Numbered from the stretch's first letter, positions 34,609 through 45,340 are shown. The stretch is DNA of 64,000 nucleotides from Beta vulgaris subsp. vulgaris (GCF_026745355.1 NC_079205.1:48947735-49011734), one strand, 5' to 3'. A program made the numbers and translations. Notes: generated from the sequence alone by a model not told the origin.

Positions 34609-36219
34609 TCAAACCATCAATTGAACCCATTGCGCAATACTTGGCACCCCTTGATTCACCGCAAATATCATATAGTAACCTGGTGGAGCCACCATCCCAT
34701 TAGGTGGTGCCACACAACTAATTTTATAACCACCATTATCATTCGGAATAGCCGGCTTCACATTTAACTTCACTAACCTTTGTCCTTGTGAGAAAGAATG
34801 TGTAGCAAATGGTGCATTCCCCAAATTAATCTCAATAAGTCCCACCACAGATAAAGGTACACTTAATTCCACCTCAAATTCATCACCATACTTCAACTTC
34901 TTAGGACATACTTTAATTTCAGGTCGAAGATTAGCTCGATCTAAACTCAAATACTCAGGTGAAAACGCCTCAAGTCGTAACTCAGTTTGAAACTCTCCCT
35001 TAAAAGTGTAAAAATAATGCGGGTTACTACCAGCAAGTAAGATCCTACCATCAGGTAACAAATTAGCCGTTGAATGATACATTCGTGCAATTGAACCCGG
35101 GTTCAACACCATAAACCGCAACCCAAGTGGTTGATCAGGTCGATAAAGGACCGGGTTCAAGCACGGGTTAGACGCTAATTCAAACCCTTGGGTACCACTT
35201 TGGGCCCCGTTTATGATGATTACTTCACCAGTTGGTAGCATTACCATATCACCCATGATCCTAGCGAAAGGCATAACCTCCATTTCCCAAACTGGGTTAA
35301 GTGAAGTTGCTAATATACGCCCACAACTACCATTAGCAGGAAGTGAATTATCCATTGTAATGTAGGCCCCATATTGGGCCCCACCACAAATAACAATAAA
35401 AGCTGATGAAAAATCTCCTTCTAAAGCAAGCATTACTGATGATCCGGCAGATGGGTAATTCCTAGGCCCACCATCTAAAGGTGGATAATTTTTCACAATT
35501 GAATTATTATCATAATCATATGAAACAGCTTTATTATTAGCAAAAATAAATAAATTTCCATTGGGTAGAAGATGAACATAAGGGTATAAATTATCCCCTT
35601 GTCTATCCTCCACGTCAGCAAGAAAAGGAAACAAAACGGCACCGTTTTGTCTTGGAGGGTAAAACTCAACTGAAAAGGCAACTTTACCGCCAACAATAAT
35701 AACATCTCCATTAGGTAAAATCTGATTAGTAGAATACCACCTTCCATGATCTAAAACGACGTCGTTTAATTCCTCCCAATCACAAAACTCCGTCGTTTCA
35801 CACGGCTTAAACTTGCGAATTTTCTTCCACCCATCTTGATCACCACCCGTCTGAAGGAGGGTCCCATCAGAGAGAAACTGTCCGGATGAGCACCACGTGT
35901 CAGTTTGAATAATCAACGGTCGGATTTTGTTGGTGATGGGGTCAAAGAGAGCAGAGTGAGCATAACAATCGTGTTTCAAAACGGCGTCGTTTGGGTCTGT
36001 ACGGCAGTGGTGTTTGGGAAGGAGGAGACGGGTGGGGCCTATGTTGGTACGGTCTAAGAGAACCACCGTGCCGAAGTGGGTGACGGCGGTGTGCATGGAA
36101 GCGATGCCTACGTCCGCCACGAGAAGCTCCCACGTGCCTGGGAGTTCGGCACGCGAGAGTGGGAGTAAAATGAGGTGGAGGAAAGAGAAAATGAGGTGGA
36201 ATAAGGTGAGAGTAGTCAT
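34609..36219 (-). CDS. Aldehyde (glyoxal/galactose) oxidase-like enzyme, secreted, GLOX type
   Basis: A single uninterrupted exon of 536 residues, the usual length and intronless form for plant glyoxal-oxidase-like genes. Residues 1-24 are a signal peptide, so it should act in the cell wall. The body is a seven-bladed kelch beta-propeller followed by a DUF1929 domain (about 431-535). The copper/radical site is complete by alignment to the family: Cys110 (TDTWCSSGQ), Tyr212 (NLYPYVHLLPNG), axial Tyr382 and His383 (RMYHSTANLLPDG), and His475 (NAPFATHSFSQGQR). The Cys and Tyr would form the cross-linked cofactor. The family oxidises aldehydes or alcohols to produce hydrogen peroxide; in plants it is linked to pollen and cell-wall processes. 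It looks fully functional. Confidence 0.93.
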   Translation of the reverse strand: MTTLTLFHLIFSFLHLILLPLSRAELPGTWELLVADVGIASMHTAVTHFGTVVLLDRTNIGPTRLLLPKHHCRTDPNDAVLKHDCYAHSALFDPITNKIRPLIIQTDTWCSSGQFLSDGTLLQTGGDQDGWKKIRKFKPCETTEFCDWEELNDVVLDHGRWYSTNQILPNGDVIIVGGKVAFSVEFYPPRQNGAVLFPFLADVEDRQGDNLYPYVHLLPNGNLFIFANNKAVSYDYDNNSIVKNYPPLDGGPRNYPSAGSSVMLALEGDFSSAFIVICGGAQYGAYITMDNSLPANGSCGRILATSLNPVWEMEVMPFARIMGDMVMLPTGEVIIINGAQSGTQGFELASNPCLNPVLYRPDQPLGLRFMVLNPGSIARMYHSTANLLPDGRILLAGSNPHYFYTFKGEFQTELRLEAFSPEYLSLDRANLRPEIKVCPKKLKYGDEFEVELSVPLSVVGLIEINLGNAPFATHSFSQGQRLVKLNVKPAIPNDNGGYKISCVAPPNGMVAPPGYYMIFAVNQGVPSIAQWVQLMV

Positions 36220-36674
36220 AGATACTTAGACAGTGGAATGAAACAGGAGTGGCGTTTAGTTGAGTAGAGTAGTAACTAGTAGTAGTAGTAGTAGTAGAAG
36301 AGTTACTTATGTTGGAGAATGGTGGAATAATTAGGAAGATGAAGTGGAAGAGACAAGAGGGTGTGGGGAATTTAAGGAAAAACTTTATACACGTGGGACA
36401 GTATCTAGTACACGTAATGGTAATAACAAGTCTTCCGTTTTTTTTTTCCTTACCATATCAATTGAGTTGAGTTGGTTCAAGTCGAAAGAATCTGGATGAG
36501 TATGATTATGTTTAAGGGAGGTCTTGAATTTAAGTCTCATCGTATGCGAAAATAGTTAAATAAAGTTTTGGTGAATTAGGTATATTATTATGAGTAAAAA
36601 AAGTCTCCCTTTTTTTTTCTTGAAGTAATATTTTCAATTCAGGGAGAGATATTCGACATCTACAATACATAATA
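36220..36674. other. Promoter side of the oxidase gene, with a (GTA)n microsatellite
   Basis: About 36276-36296 is a GTA repeat of seven or eight units, roughly 60 bp upstream of the start codon, probably in the 5' UTR or core promoter. No clear TATA box was fixed. No other gene was seen. Confidence 0.55.
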
Positions 36675-36765
36675 CTCCACCTATTTTATAATATAGTGCT
36701 TGTTTTTTATATTATGAAACTACACATTGAGACAAATCTAATAAGATTCCACATAAATATGTTTT
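36675..36765. mobile_element. Left half of a Stowaway-like MITE split by a transposon nest
   Basis: TA-flanked on the left (36673-36674), beginning CTCCACCTATTTTATAATAT. It matches the left half of 33811-33981 up to ATATGTTTT. The missing right half is at 43359-43459, ending in GAAG followed by TA. Everything from 36766 to 43358 was inserted into it. Confidence 0.75.
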
Positions 36766-37813
36766 GAGAACGTATTGTGTCGGACTCGTCCGACCATAAT
36801 CTTGGTCGGACGACTTTCAGGTGGTTCCAATTTTTTTTCAGGTAGTCTTCATTTTTTTTCAGGTGCTTCCAATTTTTTTTCAGGTAGTCTTCATTTTGTT
36901 TTCAGTTAGTCTTCTTTGTTTTTCAGTGGGTTTTTGTGCTTCAGTTAGACTTACTTGGGTTTCAGTTGGTCTTTATTCTTTTTCAGGTAGTCTATATTTT
37001 TCTTCAGGTAGTCTTCATTTTGTTTCAGTTAGTCCATTATTTCTTTCAGTTGGCCCATTATTTCTTTCAGTTGGTCCAACTGAAAGAAAAGAAAGTCCAA
37101 CTGAAAGAAAAGAAAGTCTAACTGAAAGAACACAAAGTCCAACTGAAAGAAAACAAAGTCTAACTGAAAGAAAAGAAAGTCTAACTGAAAGAAAACAAAG
37201 TCCAACTGAAAGAAAACAAAGTCCAACCGAAAAGAAAACTAACCTGAAAACAACCATCCTTCGAATTGATAAAAACAACCATGGCATTGTTATAAGCAAG
37301 GAATCACCACTCACCACATTCTCACCATCCTTCGAATTGAAAGTAAACCATGCTGGAACATTTATATTTTCCTCATCAAGGAGTTCTGCATAAGCCTGGA
37401 TATAGAACATGACAACTAGGAAAACAGTCAACTCAGGCCAAGCATATATACAACTTTTCCGACCCTCATTAACCAAATCTGATTTCCCCCTCCGTTCCAT
37501 ATGGACTTTCTAAATTGAAAAATCATTAAGCTGCCATACTAGAGCATATATTATTGGCGTTGTACATTAACTGACATCTAGAAAAATGAACTGAAAAATC
37601 ATTAAGATCCGAAGAAATTCGGAGTTGAAGAAGAAGAAGTAGCAGCGGAGGAGAGAGAAAAAAAAAGGAGCTGATGATATTGGTGATGCGGCGCTGAAGG
37701 AGAGAGATGGTGAAGGTGAAGCTGAAGAGGTGGCGCCGAAACCTTAATTTGAGTTGAGAGTCATGTCGTCTGACGAGAATATTGGGTCAGACGGTCTGAC
37801 CCAATACTTTCAC
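36766..37813. mobile_element. Non-autonomous TIR/foldback transposon with minisatellite core
   Basis: Ends with GTATTGTGTCGGACTCGTCC (about 36772) facing its near reverse complement finishing CAATAC (37807). A second hairpin lies inside each end (GGTCGGACGAC, GTCGTCTGACGAG). The interior has no transposase; its open frames on both strands are repeat by-products. Exact borders are blurred because a MULE abuts the right side. Confidence 0.65.
36830..37224. repeat. 21-bp minisatellite arranged as an inverted array
   Basis: Seven tandem 21-bp units AACTGAAAGAAAAGAAAGTCC (37078-37224) face similar units in the opposite orientation (about 37023-37077). The meeting point is the palindrome CTTTCAGTTGGTCCAACTGAAAG. 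Further left, TTTCAGGTAGTCTTCATTTT units continue the array. The element could fold into one long hairpin. Confidence 0.85.
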
Positions 37814-37925
37814 AAAAATGGATGAAAATACCCCCAACTTTGGCCGGTCCGCTTTTAATACTCCCAACTATGACTTATTTTTAAATACCCCCAACTATGG
37901 GGGTGGTACGCCAAAAATACCCCGC
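37814..37925. repeat. MULE left terminal inverted repeat
   Basis: About 112 bp, containing internally repeated phrases such as CCCCCAACTATG. It matches the right TIR with only a few differences. Confidence 0.9.
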
Positions 37926-38304
37926 TTTCACCTGTGACCTGCTGTTTGGGTAAAAAGAACCCATTTCCCTCCCTTTGCTTTACCTACCCCATTAATGCGT
38001 AATTTTCGAAACTCAGTACATGAAGAACAGTTACTGTACTCCATCTATTCATCTGCTGAACAAGTTAGGAGATTTATCATCAACACACAAGTTTTGATCT
38101 TTGGGGGAAAATTCTGCCACCTAAGTCTGCCAGAGAGGTAAATCTTCATCTTTGTTCTTCAATTTTGGATTTTTTCTTTTCCGTTTTAATTTGTTAAATT
38201 TAGGGTAAATTGGTTTGTATTTGGTGTAAATTGGTTATTCTGCTTGTGTTGTTGTTGTTTATTGTAATTCTATTGATAATTTATCATGCATTACATTAGG
38301 TACC

Positions 38305-41300
38305 ATGAAAAAAACCATTACTGATGACACCATAGTTACTGTTAAGTTTTGGCATGGTGGGACTTTTACTAAGAATAGTTTAGGAGTAACACAATATGTT
38401 GGGGGTGAAGCAAGAACATTCCCTGTAGACGCAGATGAGTTATGTTGGTTTTATTTGGAGGAATTAGCAGAGAAGTGTGGAAACTACTCAAAGGTTGATG
38501 AAATATACTACCTTGTACCTGGTAGTAGTAGTTTTGAAGAAGGTTTGAGAAGGGTTAAATTTGATGATGAAGTGAGGGTGATGATTGATCTTGTACTTAA
38601 AAGCAGATGTATTGACTGCTATGTGGTCCATGTAGTTGATGTTCCTGATGTTGTGTTGTTGTTAGAGGGTGGATCACAACCCAGTGGAATGCCTAAGTGT
38701 AGTAGTGCTGGACCAGAAACTGAGCCCACAAACACCCAACAAATTAGGCCCAATAAATTGACTCCTAGGAGGCCTAAAGGTGGGCCAAAAAAGGTGGGAA
38801 ACTTCAGCAAAGGAGAAAGTTCAGCTGCACATCTTTCCACCTCACAACAGTTAGAACCTCCACCAGAAAACTCCAAAAAATCTGCACCTACTGATCCTCC
38901 TCCATTTATTAACACTCCCTCATCTACTCCTTTGACTACACCTGAACCTAATACAGAAACTGAACATAGGACACAAACTGAACCTAGTACACAACCAAGT
39001 ACAGAACCCTCTGATTACCATCTATGGTATGATGACAGACCTGACAGCCCCCTGACCTGGAGACAGTTGTTAGATGGCTATGAGACAGATGATGAGTGCA
39101 CCAAAGATCCACAATATTATCCCACAGATGATGAAAGTGATAGTGAATTTGAAGAAGGTGAATTAGAGGAAGAGCATATTGAATTGAATGAAGAAGGTGA
39201 GGCAGTAATAGATGATTTAGATGACTATGAGACAGATGATGAGTGCACCAAAGATCCACAATATTATCCCACAGATGATGAAAGTGATAGTGAATTTGAA
39301 GAAGGTGAATTAGAGGAAGAGCATATTGAATTGAATGAAGATGGTGAGGCAGTAATAGATGATTTTGAGATTCCTGAGTGTCTTGTGGAGCAACTTGATG
39401 GAGTAGGGGATGACACCAGTGATGATGAGTATTGGGAGTCAAGAAAGAGAGTGAGTGGGTGGAATGAAAAAATCATTGGCATAGCAAATCAGTTACAAAG
39501 AGATGCTGCTACTGGGAGATTATGTAATCAAGGGGAAGGACAACAAACTGATCCAACAGGTGATGCTGACAAGGAGTTTCTCAGTGAGTATGAAGCTTCA
39601 GAGGATGAAAATCACACCCCAGATGAAGATGAACAAGATGAAATCCTATCTAGGAAGAGGAGGGTGAGGGTTCCAGTTGTTGATGAGAGCACAGATTTCA
39701 GTAAACTAGTTTGGAAGGTGGGGATCAGGTTTGAAAATAGGGAGAAATTTAGGGATGCTGTTGTGAGATTTGCTATTGCACAGGGTAGGAATTTGACCAT
39801 TAGTGTCAGTCACAAGAATAGGCAGCAGAGGTTGGGTGTTAAATGTGTTGATAAATGCCCTTTTAGGTTGTATGCTAGCTGGGACAGTAGGAGGGCTAGC
39901 TTTGTGGTTAAAACAGTTGTGGAGGAACATAGTTGTAACAGGAACATGGAGCTCAACAGACAGATGAAATCTTCCTGGGTTGCAACCCAGTTCTTAGAGG
40001 TTTTCAAAACAAGACCCCATTGGCCTGCAAAGGAGATTGTGGAAACAATTAGGAGGGCCTACAAAGTGCTTGTTAAGAGGGATTATGCCTACAAAGTTAA
40101 GGTTCATGCTCATAGGAAGCTACATGGCAGCATGAAGGAGCATTATGGTAAATTAGGTAGTTATTTAGAGGCTCTTATACAAGCAAATCCACAGAGCATT
40201 TTCAAGATAACTACTGACCCAAGCAAGGCTGTGTTTCCTCCTGTTTTCCAGAGGTTTTTTGTCTGTTTTAATGGAATTTTACATGGCTGGTTAGCTGGTG
40301 GGAGGAAGGTGTTATGTGTTGATGGGTGTTTCATCAAGACATTTCTAGGAGGGATGCTACTTTCAGCAGTGGGTAGAGACTCCAATGATCAGATGTACCC
40401 ACTGGCATGGGCAGTGGTGGAAGGTGAGAACACTGCCAGTTGGGAGTGGTTCTTTTATGAGCTGAAGAAAGTACTAGGTGGTGGAAATGGGTCAGATTTA
40501 ACCCTGATTTCAGATGAGGCTCAGGTATGTTTTGAAATATTATCCAGCTCATCTATATTAAATAATAGTATTAGTAGTTGTATTATGTATGGCTAACATG
40601 TATCCTACTTATTTAACAGGCTATATTAGGAGGTGTTGCTAAAATCTTCCCACAAGCAGAGCACAGACACTGTGCTAGGCATGTGTATGCCCATTGGCAT
40701 AAGACATACAAGGGTGATGAAATGAAGCTGCTGTTTTGGAAAGCAGCAAAGTCCTACAATGAGGCTGATTTGGGAGATGCTCTGACAGAAATGGAGAAGG
40801 TAAACCCTGAATCTGTTGTTGCATTCAAGAAGTATAATCCTAAGGTGTTTTGTAGAGCACATGTTAAGACACATACAAAATGTGATGTCATTGTTAATAA
40901 CATGGCTGAAACTTTTAATGGGTATATTATACATGCTAGAGCAAAACACATTATTTTCATGCTTGAGGATATTAGGACTGCTTTAATGCAAAGGATGGTT
41001 ACTAAAAGGCAGCAGATGGAGAAGAGTACAGCTAAGATTTGTCCTAGGATACAAAGTAGGCTAGAAAAGGAGAAAGATGAGGCAGCAAATTGCACCCCAC
41101 TGCCATCTAGTGCTACTTTATTTCAAGTAGCTCACAAAATGGACACCTTAACTGTAGATCTGGAAAAAAAATCTTGTACTTGCAGAAAATGGGATTTAAG
41201 TGGTGTGCCCTGTTGTCATGGGGTTGCTTGTATTTTCTTCCTCCACCATGAAGCTGAAGACTATGTTGATGAATGCTATAAAAGAGAAGCTTACCTGAAG

Positions 41301-42051
41301 ATGTACTGTGGGGGTAAGTCCATTGACTGGAGAGAGACATTGGCCTAAAGTGGACATGCCTTTGGACCCTCCTCCCATTAAGATTGGTCCAGGCAGGCCA
41401 AGGAAGAACAGGATCAAAGATCCTCATGAAGACCCTAAGAAAAGTGGCAAATTGACTAAGCATGGAGTGGAGATGTCCTGTAGTGTGTGCAAGAACAAGG
41501 GGCACAACAAAAGAACATGCCCTGACAAGGGTAAGGCAGTGGAGCCAGTACCTAAAAAGCCATGTGGCAGACCTAGGAAAGACAGCACTCAACCAATAAA
41601 CACTGCCAGTTATGCCCTCCTCCTTCACACCATGAAACCACTGCACAACCATCAAGGATTGGTAAAAATGGCAGGGTGGTTGGAAAAGGAAGAAAGAAAA
41701 ACACTGCTCCAAAAAAAAGGGTGAGTTCATCAACATTTGTCCTTAAATAAACCTACATTAACTAACCCTACCTGAACTAAGTATATTTGTGTCTGTGCAG
41801 ATGCCACAGGGAGTTGGTGTCCTTTTTGATGGTCATGGCAACACTCTAATCAATGTGAGTTTTTGACAACTGCTTTCATTTTCATTGTATTGAGATATTA
41901 TGCCACCTTAACTAACCTTACCTGAACTGACAATTAGGCTCCTGGACAGAGTGGTGGACCAAGAGTGGTTTCCCAGATAAGAAGTCAAGCTGAATTAACT
42001 CAAGGAAGTCAAGCTTCAAGCACCACAACACATCTCAATTTAGGAAGTTAA
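38305..42051 (+). pseudogene. MULE transposase (mudrA-like), full gene structure but frameshifted near the 3' end
   Basis: Exons 38305-40524, 40620-41720, 41801-41854 and 41938-42051 have GT-AG borders and all join in phase 0, modelling about 1162 residues. A 5'-UTR intron (38138-38299) is likely. N-terminal residues 1-105 look like the PB1-like domain common in plant MULEs. A proline/threonine linker and an acidic tract follow, with a 49-residue duplication. The MuDR DNA-binding region starts near 469 (WKVGIRFENREKFRDAVV). The MULE catalytic domain shows Asp in LCVDGCFIK (about 672), Asp in LISDEAQ (about 737) and Glu in NNMAETFNG. A SWIM finger (CTCRKWDLSGVPCCHG) and a CCHC knuckle follow. 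A one-base gain in the G run 41310-41314 shifts the frame to a stop at 41348. A second shift between 41577 and about 41620 restores it. As read, the protein ends after the SWIM finger. Confidence 0.85.
39079..39363 (+). repeat. 147-bp in-frame duplication in the MULE transposase
   Basis: Two adjacent, nearly identical 147-bp blocks (starting 39079 and 39226) each encode 49 mostly acidic residues (ETDDECTKDPQYYPTDDESD...). The length keeps the reading frame. The second copy is slightly incomplete at its end. Confidence 0.92.
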
Positions 42052-42492
42052 AATTGTCTTGTATCCCATGTTTTGACTTCTGTTTTGAGGTTCAAACTTA
42101 GTTAAAATTGTCTTGTATCCCACAACACTGCTTTTCATCTTTGTTTATGGTTGTGTATTGAACTTATATTCTCTTAATGACATATTTGGTTATTTGTATT
42201 GCTTATTAGCTAAGTTGTGCTTTTGGTTATTTGTATTTCCTCAACACTGTGAAGTAGCAGAAAAGCAAAAATAGTTGACATACAAGATTCCAATAGAATT
42301 CATGTTGATTTCAAGATCATTCAAAAACCATTACATCATTGTCTTTGCTGTCTATTACACAAAAAGGGCCAAAAGACCAGCAACACACAAGCTTAAACTT
42401 CCTACCCCAACCAAAATTCTACCCCAACTTCACATACATTACACCTTCCTACCCCAACCAAAAAACTGCCTTCTCCTACAACTCCACATACA

Positions 42493-43030
42493 TTACTTCA
42501 ACAAGAACATAATTGCAAAAAAAACCCAAGACATGAACAACCCAAACAACAACTTCTTCTCAGTGGTGTTGGATTTCAACTCATACAGAGTTTCAGTTGT
42601 GGCAATACCCATTTCCTCAACTTCATCCACCAACTTTTCCTGCTTCATTTTCAACTTCTTTATTTTCTCTCTCAGCAAAATATTCTGATCTTCAAGTTCT
42701 TGAATAAACCCATCCCTTACAAATATCCCATGTTGGAGTTCACCCACATCATCCAACTCATCTGCCCATTTGAAGAACCCACAGGTTGCCTGCCAAATTA
42801 AACAAAAAAATTAAATATGCAAACCTAATTAAATACAAAATCCACAAAATTCAAATACTTACAGGCCAATAAGCGCAGCCATAAAACCGTTTGCCTTTTG
42901 TTGGCCCTTCAACCCTAACAACCCTAATGGGCGCAATTTGTTGATGATAACACACCATCTGACCACCACTTTTCGACCTTGTGGACCTAGACCTGTAAGA
43001 AGAAGAGCCAGTTGTGGTGTTCGACGCCAT
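42493..43030 (-). CDS. GRF-type zinc-finger protein with coiled coil and C-terminal membrane helix, carried by the MULE
   Basis: Exons 43030-42863 (56 codons) and 42789-42493 join at a GT-AG intron in phase 0 to give 154 residues. The start is MASNTTTGSSS. Residues about 27-69 fit a GRF zinc finger: a Cys-Tyr-His pair (MVCYHQQIAPIR) in place of the usual CxC, then KRFYGCAYWP and ATCGFFKWADE across the splice. Residues about 75-125 are a heptad-rich coiled coil (LEDQNILLREKIKKLKMKQE). The end (LLFGLFMSWVFFAIMFLLK) is one hydrophobic helix, a tail anchor. It lies wholly between the MULE TIRs and converges on the transposase gene, the place mudrB holds in MuDR. GRF fingers bind single-stranded or structured nucleic acid in some proteins; its role here is unknown. 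It could be a captured host gene or a standing second MULE gene. Confidence 0.8.
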
Positions 43031-43246
43031 TGAAGAACGCAGGAAGAGATATGAGTAGAGAGAGGAGTAGAGAGATGAGAGAGATGTGAGCAGGGAGATG
43101 AGGAGAGATGTGTGGGGGGTGGGATTTTAATGGAGAAAATAACGGTCAAAAATTAAATATGGACAGTTGGTCCATTAACCAGGTAATTTTAGGCACGCCT
43201 AAGGCACGTGCCTTTTTTTACCAGTTCTTCCGGTGGTAATAGGTCA

Positions 43247-43358
43247 GCGGGGTATTTTTGGCGTACCACCCCCATAGTTGGGGGTATTTAAAAATAAGTC
43301 ATAGTTGGGAGTATTAAAAGCGGACCGGCCAAAGTTGGGGGTATTTTCATCCATTTTT
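43247..43358. repeat. MULE right terminal inverted repeat
   Basis: The inverted partner of 37814-37925. It ends GATGAAAATACCC in reverse complement, followed by the right half of the split MITE. Confidence 0.9.
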
Positions 43359-43459
43359 CCTATGTTTTTTGATATATACAAATGAGAATATTCGGTCAAA
43401 AATTTTAAAGTTTAACCCACCAAAAATAAACTAGGCACTATATTATGAGACAGAGGAAG
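43359..43459. mobile_element. Right half of the MITE split by the MULE nest
   Basis: It matches the right half of 33811-33981 (TATATACAAATGAGAATATTC ... GCACTATATTATGAGACAGAGG) and is followed by TA and a (TAA)n microsatellite at 43460-43483. Confidence 0.78.
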
Positions 43460-43924
43460 TAATAATAATAATAATAATAATAATTTCTCGTTGTTCTCAC
43501 GCTTCTTTAACAACTAGTAATTCCCATATATTATTTTACTATGTCCACTTTCCAGTTTACATTTGTTAATGTACTTTTTTTAGCGTTAGATAATACCATT
43601 CATTATATATTAGTAAAAATTATAACGATGAATATTAATAAAGTACTTAGCTAGACGAATCAAACAATAAACCACATGATTTTATATTTTTTTATACTTT
43701 CTCCATTCCAAAATAAATGTAACACTTTTCTATGTTATGTGAGACCTTTTCGAGATAAGTATTATTTTTTATTTACAGAGAAAATATATTTGGAAGAATT
43801 TAGAATATTCTCTCTAATTGTAACAATTGTCACGATTCTAAGTGGACATTGTTTTTTTGTCTAAGTGGACATAATAAAGGGTATAGACGAAGTACTTATG
43901 TGACTATATTATTGTTTATTGTCT

Positions 43925-44048
43925 TACCAATGATGTCTTGGCCTAATGGTTAAAATTGAGGTGCTGTGAACGATAGATCACAGGTTCAAATCCCCCTTAC
44001 CCTTCTTTGTACTTTGTACTGCCTTCGTGGCTCATATGGTTAAAAAAA
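43925..44048 (+). mobile_element. tRNA-derived SINE, copy 2
   Basis: About 124 bp, flanked by a 14-bp direct repeat ATTGTTTATTGTCT (43911-43924, 44049-44062). It is the same family as 15405-15526: A-box-like TTGGCCTAATGGTTAA, B-box-like GGTTCAAATCC, and an A-rich end. Confidence 0.88.
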
Positions 44049-44388
44049 ATTGTTTATTGTCTGGAATTGCTTTTCAATATTCTCTTTTAAGTAAATGGGA
44101 AGAAAAAAATTATAGCAGTACATTTGGGTGCTGCTAATTAATTAATTAGAGTAAATCACGGACTCCTAGGTAATGTTTGGAGAGGAGAGAGATAGAGAGA
44201 ATGAAAAACAAAAGGGTACTATGTGAACATGTGATAGGAGAGAGATAGAGAGAAGTTATTACCCAAAATAAAAGTGTAACATCTAATTTAAAACTTTCTA
44301 AAATAGAAAGTGTAACATCTAAAACAAACGGAGGAAGTATATAAGTGTCCGAAATGTACGAAACATCGGCATATGCATATATATTCGG

Positions 44389-44543
44389 TAGGGCTGGCAA
44401 TGAGTTGAGATAGCTTGTGAGCTACTCGTACCTGATTCGGTCCAAGCTCGACTCGAGCTCGAACGCGACTCGACATGTTAACAAGTTGAGTCGAGCAATC
44501 CAATAATACTCGACTCGAAAGCTCGTGAGATACTCGAATAAAT

Positions 44544-44635
<92 letters not shown>

Positions 44636-45340
44636 ATCTCGACTCGAAAGCTCGTGAGATACTCGAATAAATTGCATATATATATATATATATATTATAT
44701 ATATTATATATTATATATTATATTATATATATATATATATATATGCAATTTATTCGAGTATCTCACGAGCTTTCGAGTCGAGTATTATTGGATTGCTCGA
44801 CTCAACTTGTTTAACATTTTTTTATAAGAAAGTATATATATTTTATAAGAAAGTTTAACATTTTTTTCTGAAAAATACTTTGAACTTTTCTTTAAAAAAA
44901 CATGAAGGCAAAGTGAAGGAATTTTTCCTATAAGAAATAGCTCCGTAAAAAGTACATTGTATTAAATAGTTGTTTGGAATTGATGTGGAAAATTTTTTCA
45001 TGTTGATGTTTGATGTATGGTTAAGTACTTTTAGGGGATTTATTTTCCATTTCATATTTCTTGTTCATAAAAAATCTACAACGAATGCAGATATGCAGCT
45101 AGGATCGAGTTCGAGTTTGAGCTTTAACCGAGTTTGAGTTTGAGCTTTAATGAGTTCGAGTTCGAAGTTGAAACGAGTTTCGAGTCGGAATCGAGTTCGC
45201 GCTCGAGTTTGGGTTTCAAGTTTGAGCTTGAAATTTTCAAACTCACGAGTTTTCGAATCAAGTCGAGTTTGGATATGAGTTTTCTAGTTCGAATCAAGTA
45301 TAGTCAAACTGGAGCGCGACTCTCATTATTGCGAGCCCTA
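44389..45340. mobile_element. hAT-like TIR element with TCGAG/CTCGA repeats and an AT-rich palindrome
   Basis: Ends TAGGGCTGGCAAT and ATTATTGCGAGCCCTA are imperfectly inverted. Inside, a segment with CTCGACTCGAAAGCTCGTGA (44508, repeated near 44638) faces its reverse complement at about 44742-44800 across a long (AT)n tract, forming a strong hairpin. GAGTTTGAG-like repeats fill 45100-45290. No coding sequence and no clear 8-bp duplication. Confidence 0.55.

Larger units (their letters stand above)
37814..43358 (+). mobile_element. Mutator-like element (MULE), 5.5 kb, two convergent genes
   Basis: Bounded by terminal inverted repeats of about 112 bp starting AAAAATGGATGAAAATACCC (37814-37925 and 43247-43358), almost identical to each other. 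It carries a four-exon MULE transposase gene (plus strand) and a two-exon GRF zinc-finger gene (minus strand) that converge tail to tail. No clean 9-bp target duplication is visible, because the left side abuts another element and the right side a MITE fragment. The near-identity of the TIRs suggests fairly recent activity. Confidence 0.9.

Noticed and set aside
37015..37500. 161-codon minus-strand frame and 190-codon plus-strand frame
   Set aside because: Both are translations of the 21-bp minisatellite (FFQLDFVFFQLD- and TERKESLTERK-like repeats) inside a transposon.
38984..39442. 152-codon minus-strand His-rich frame
   Set aside because: It is the antisense shadow of the acidic duplicated block of the transposase.
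42275..42688. 137-codon plus-strand frame within the MULE
   Set aside because: It overlaps the well-supported minus-strand GRF gene in antisense and has no domain.
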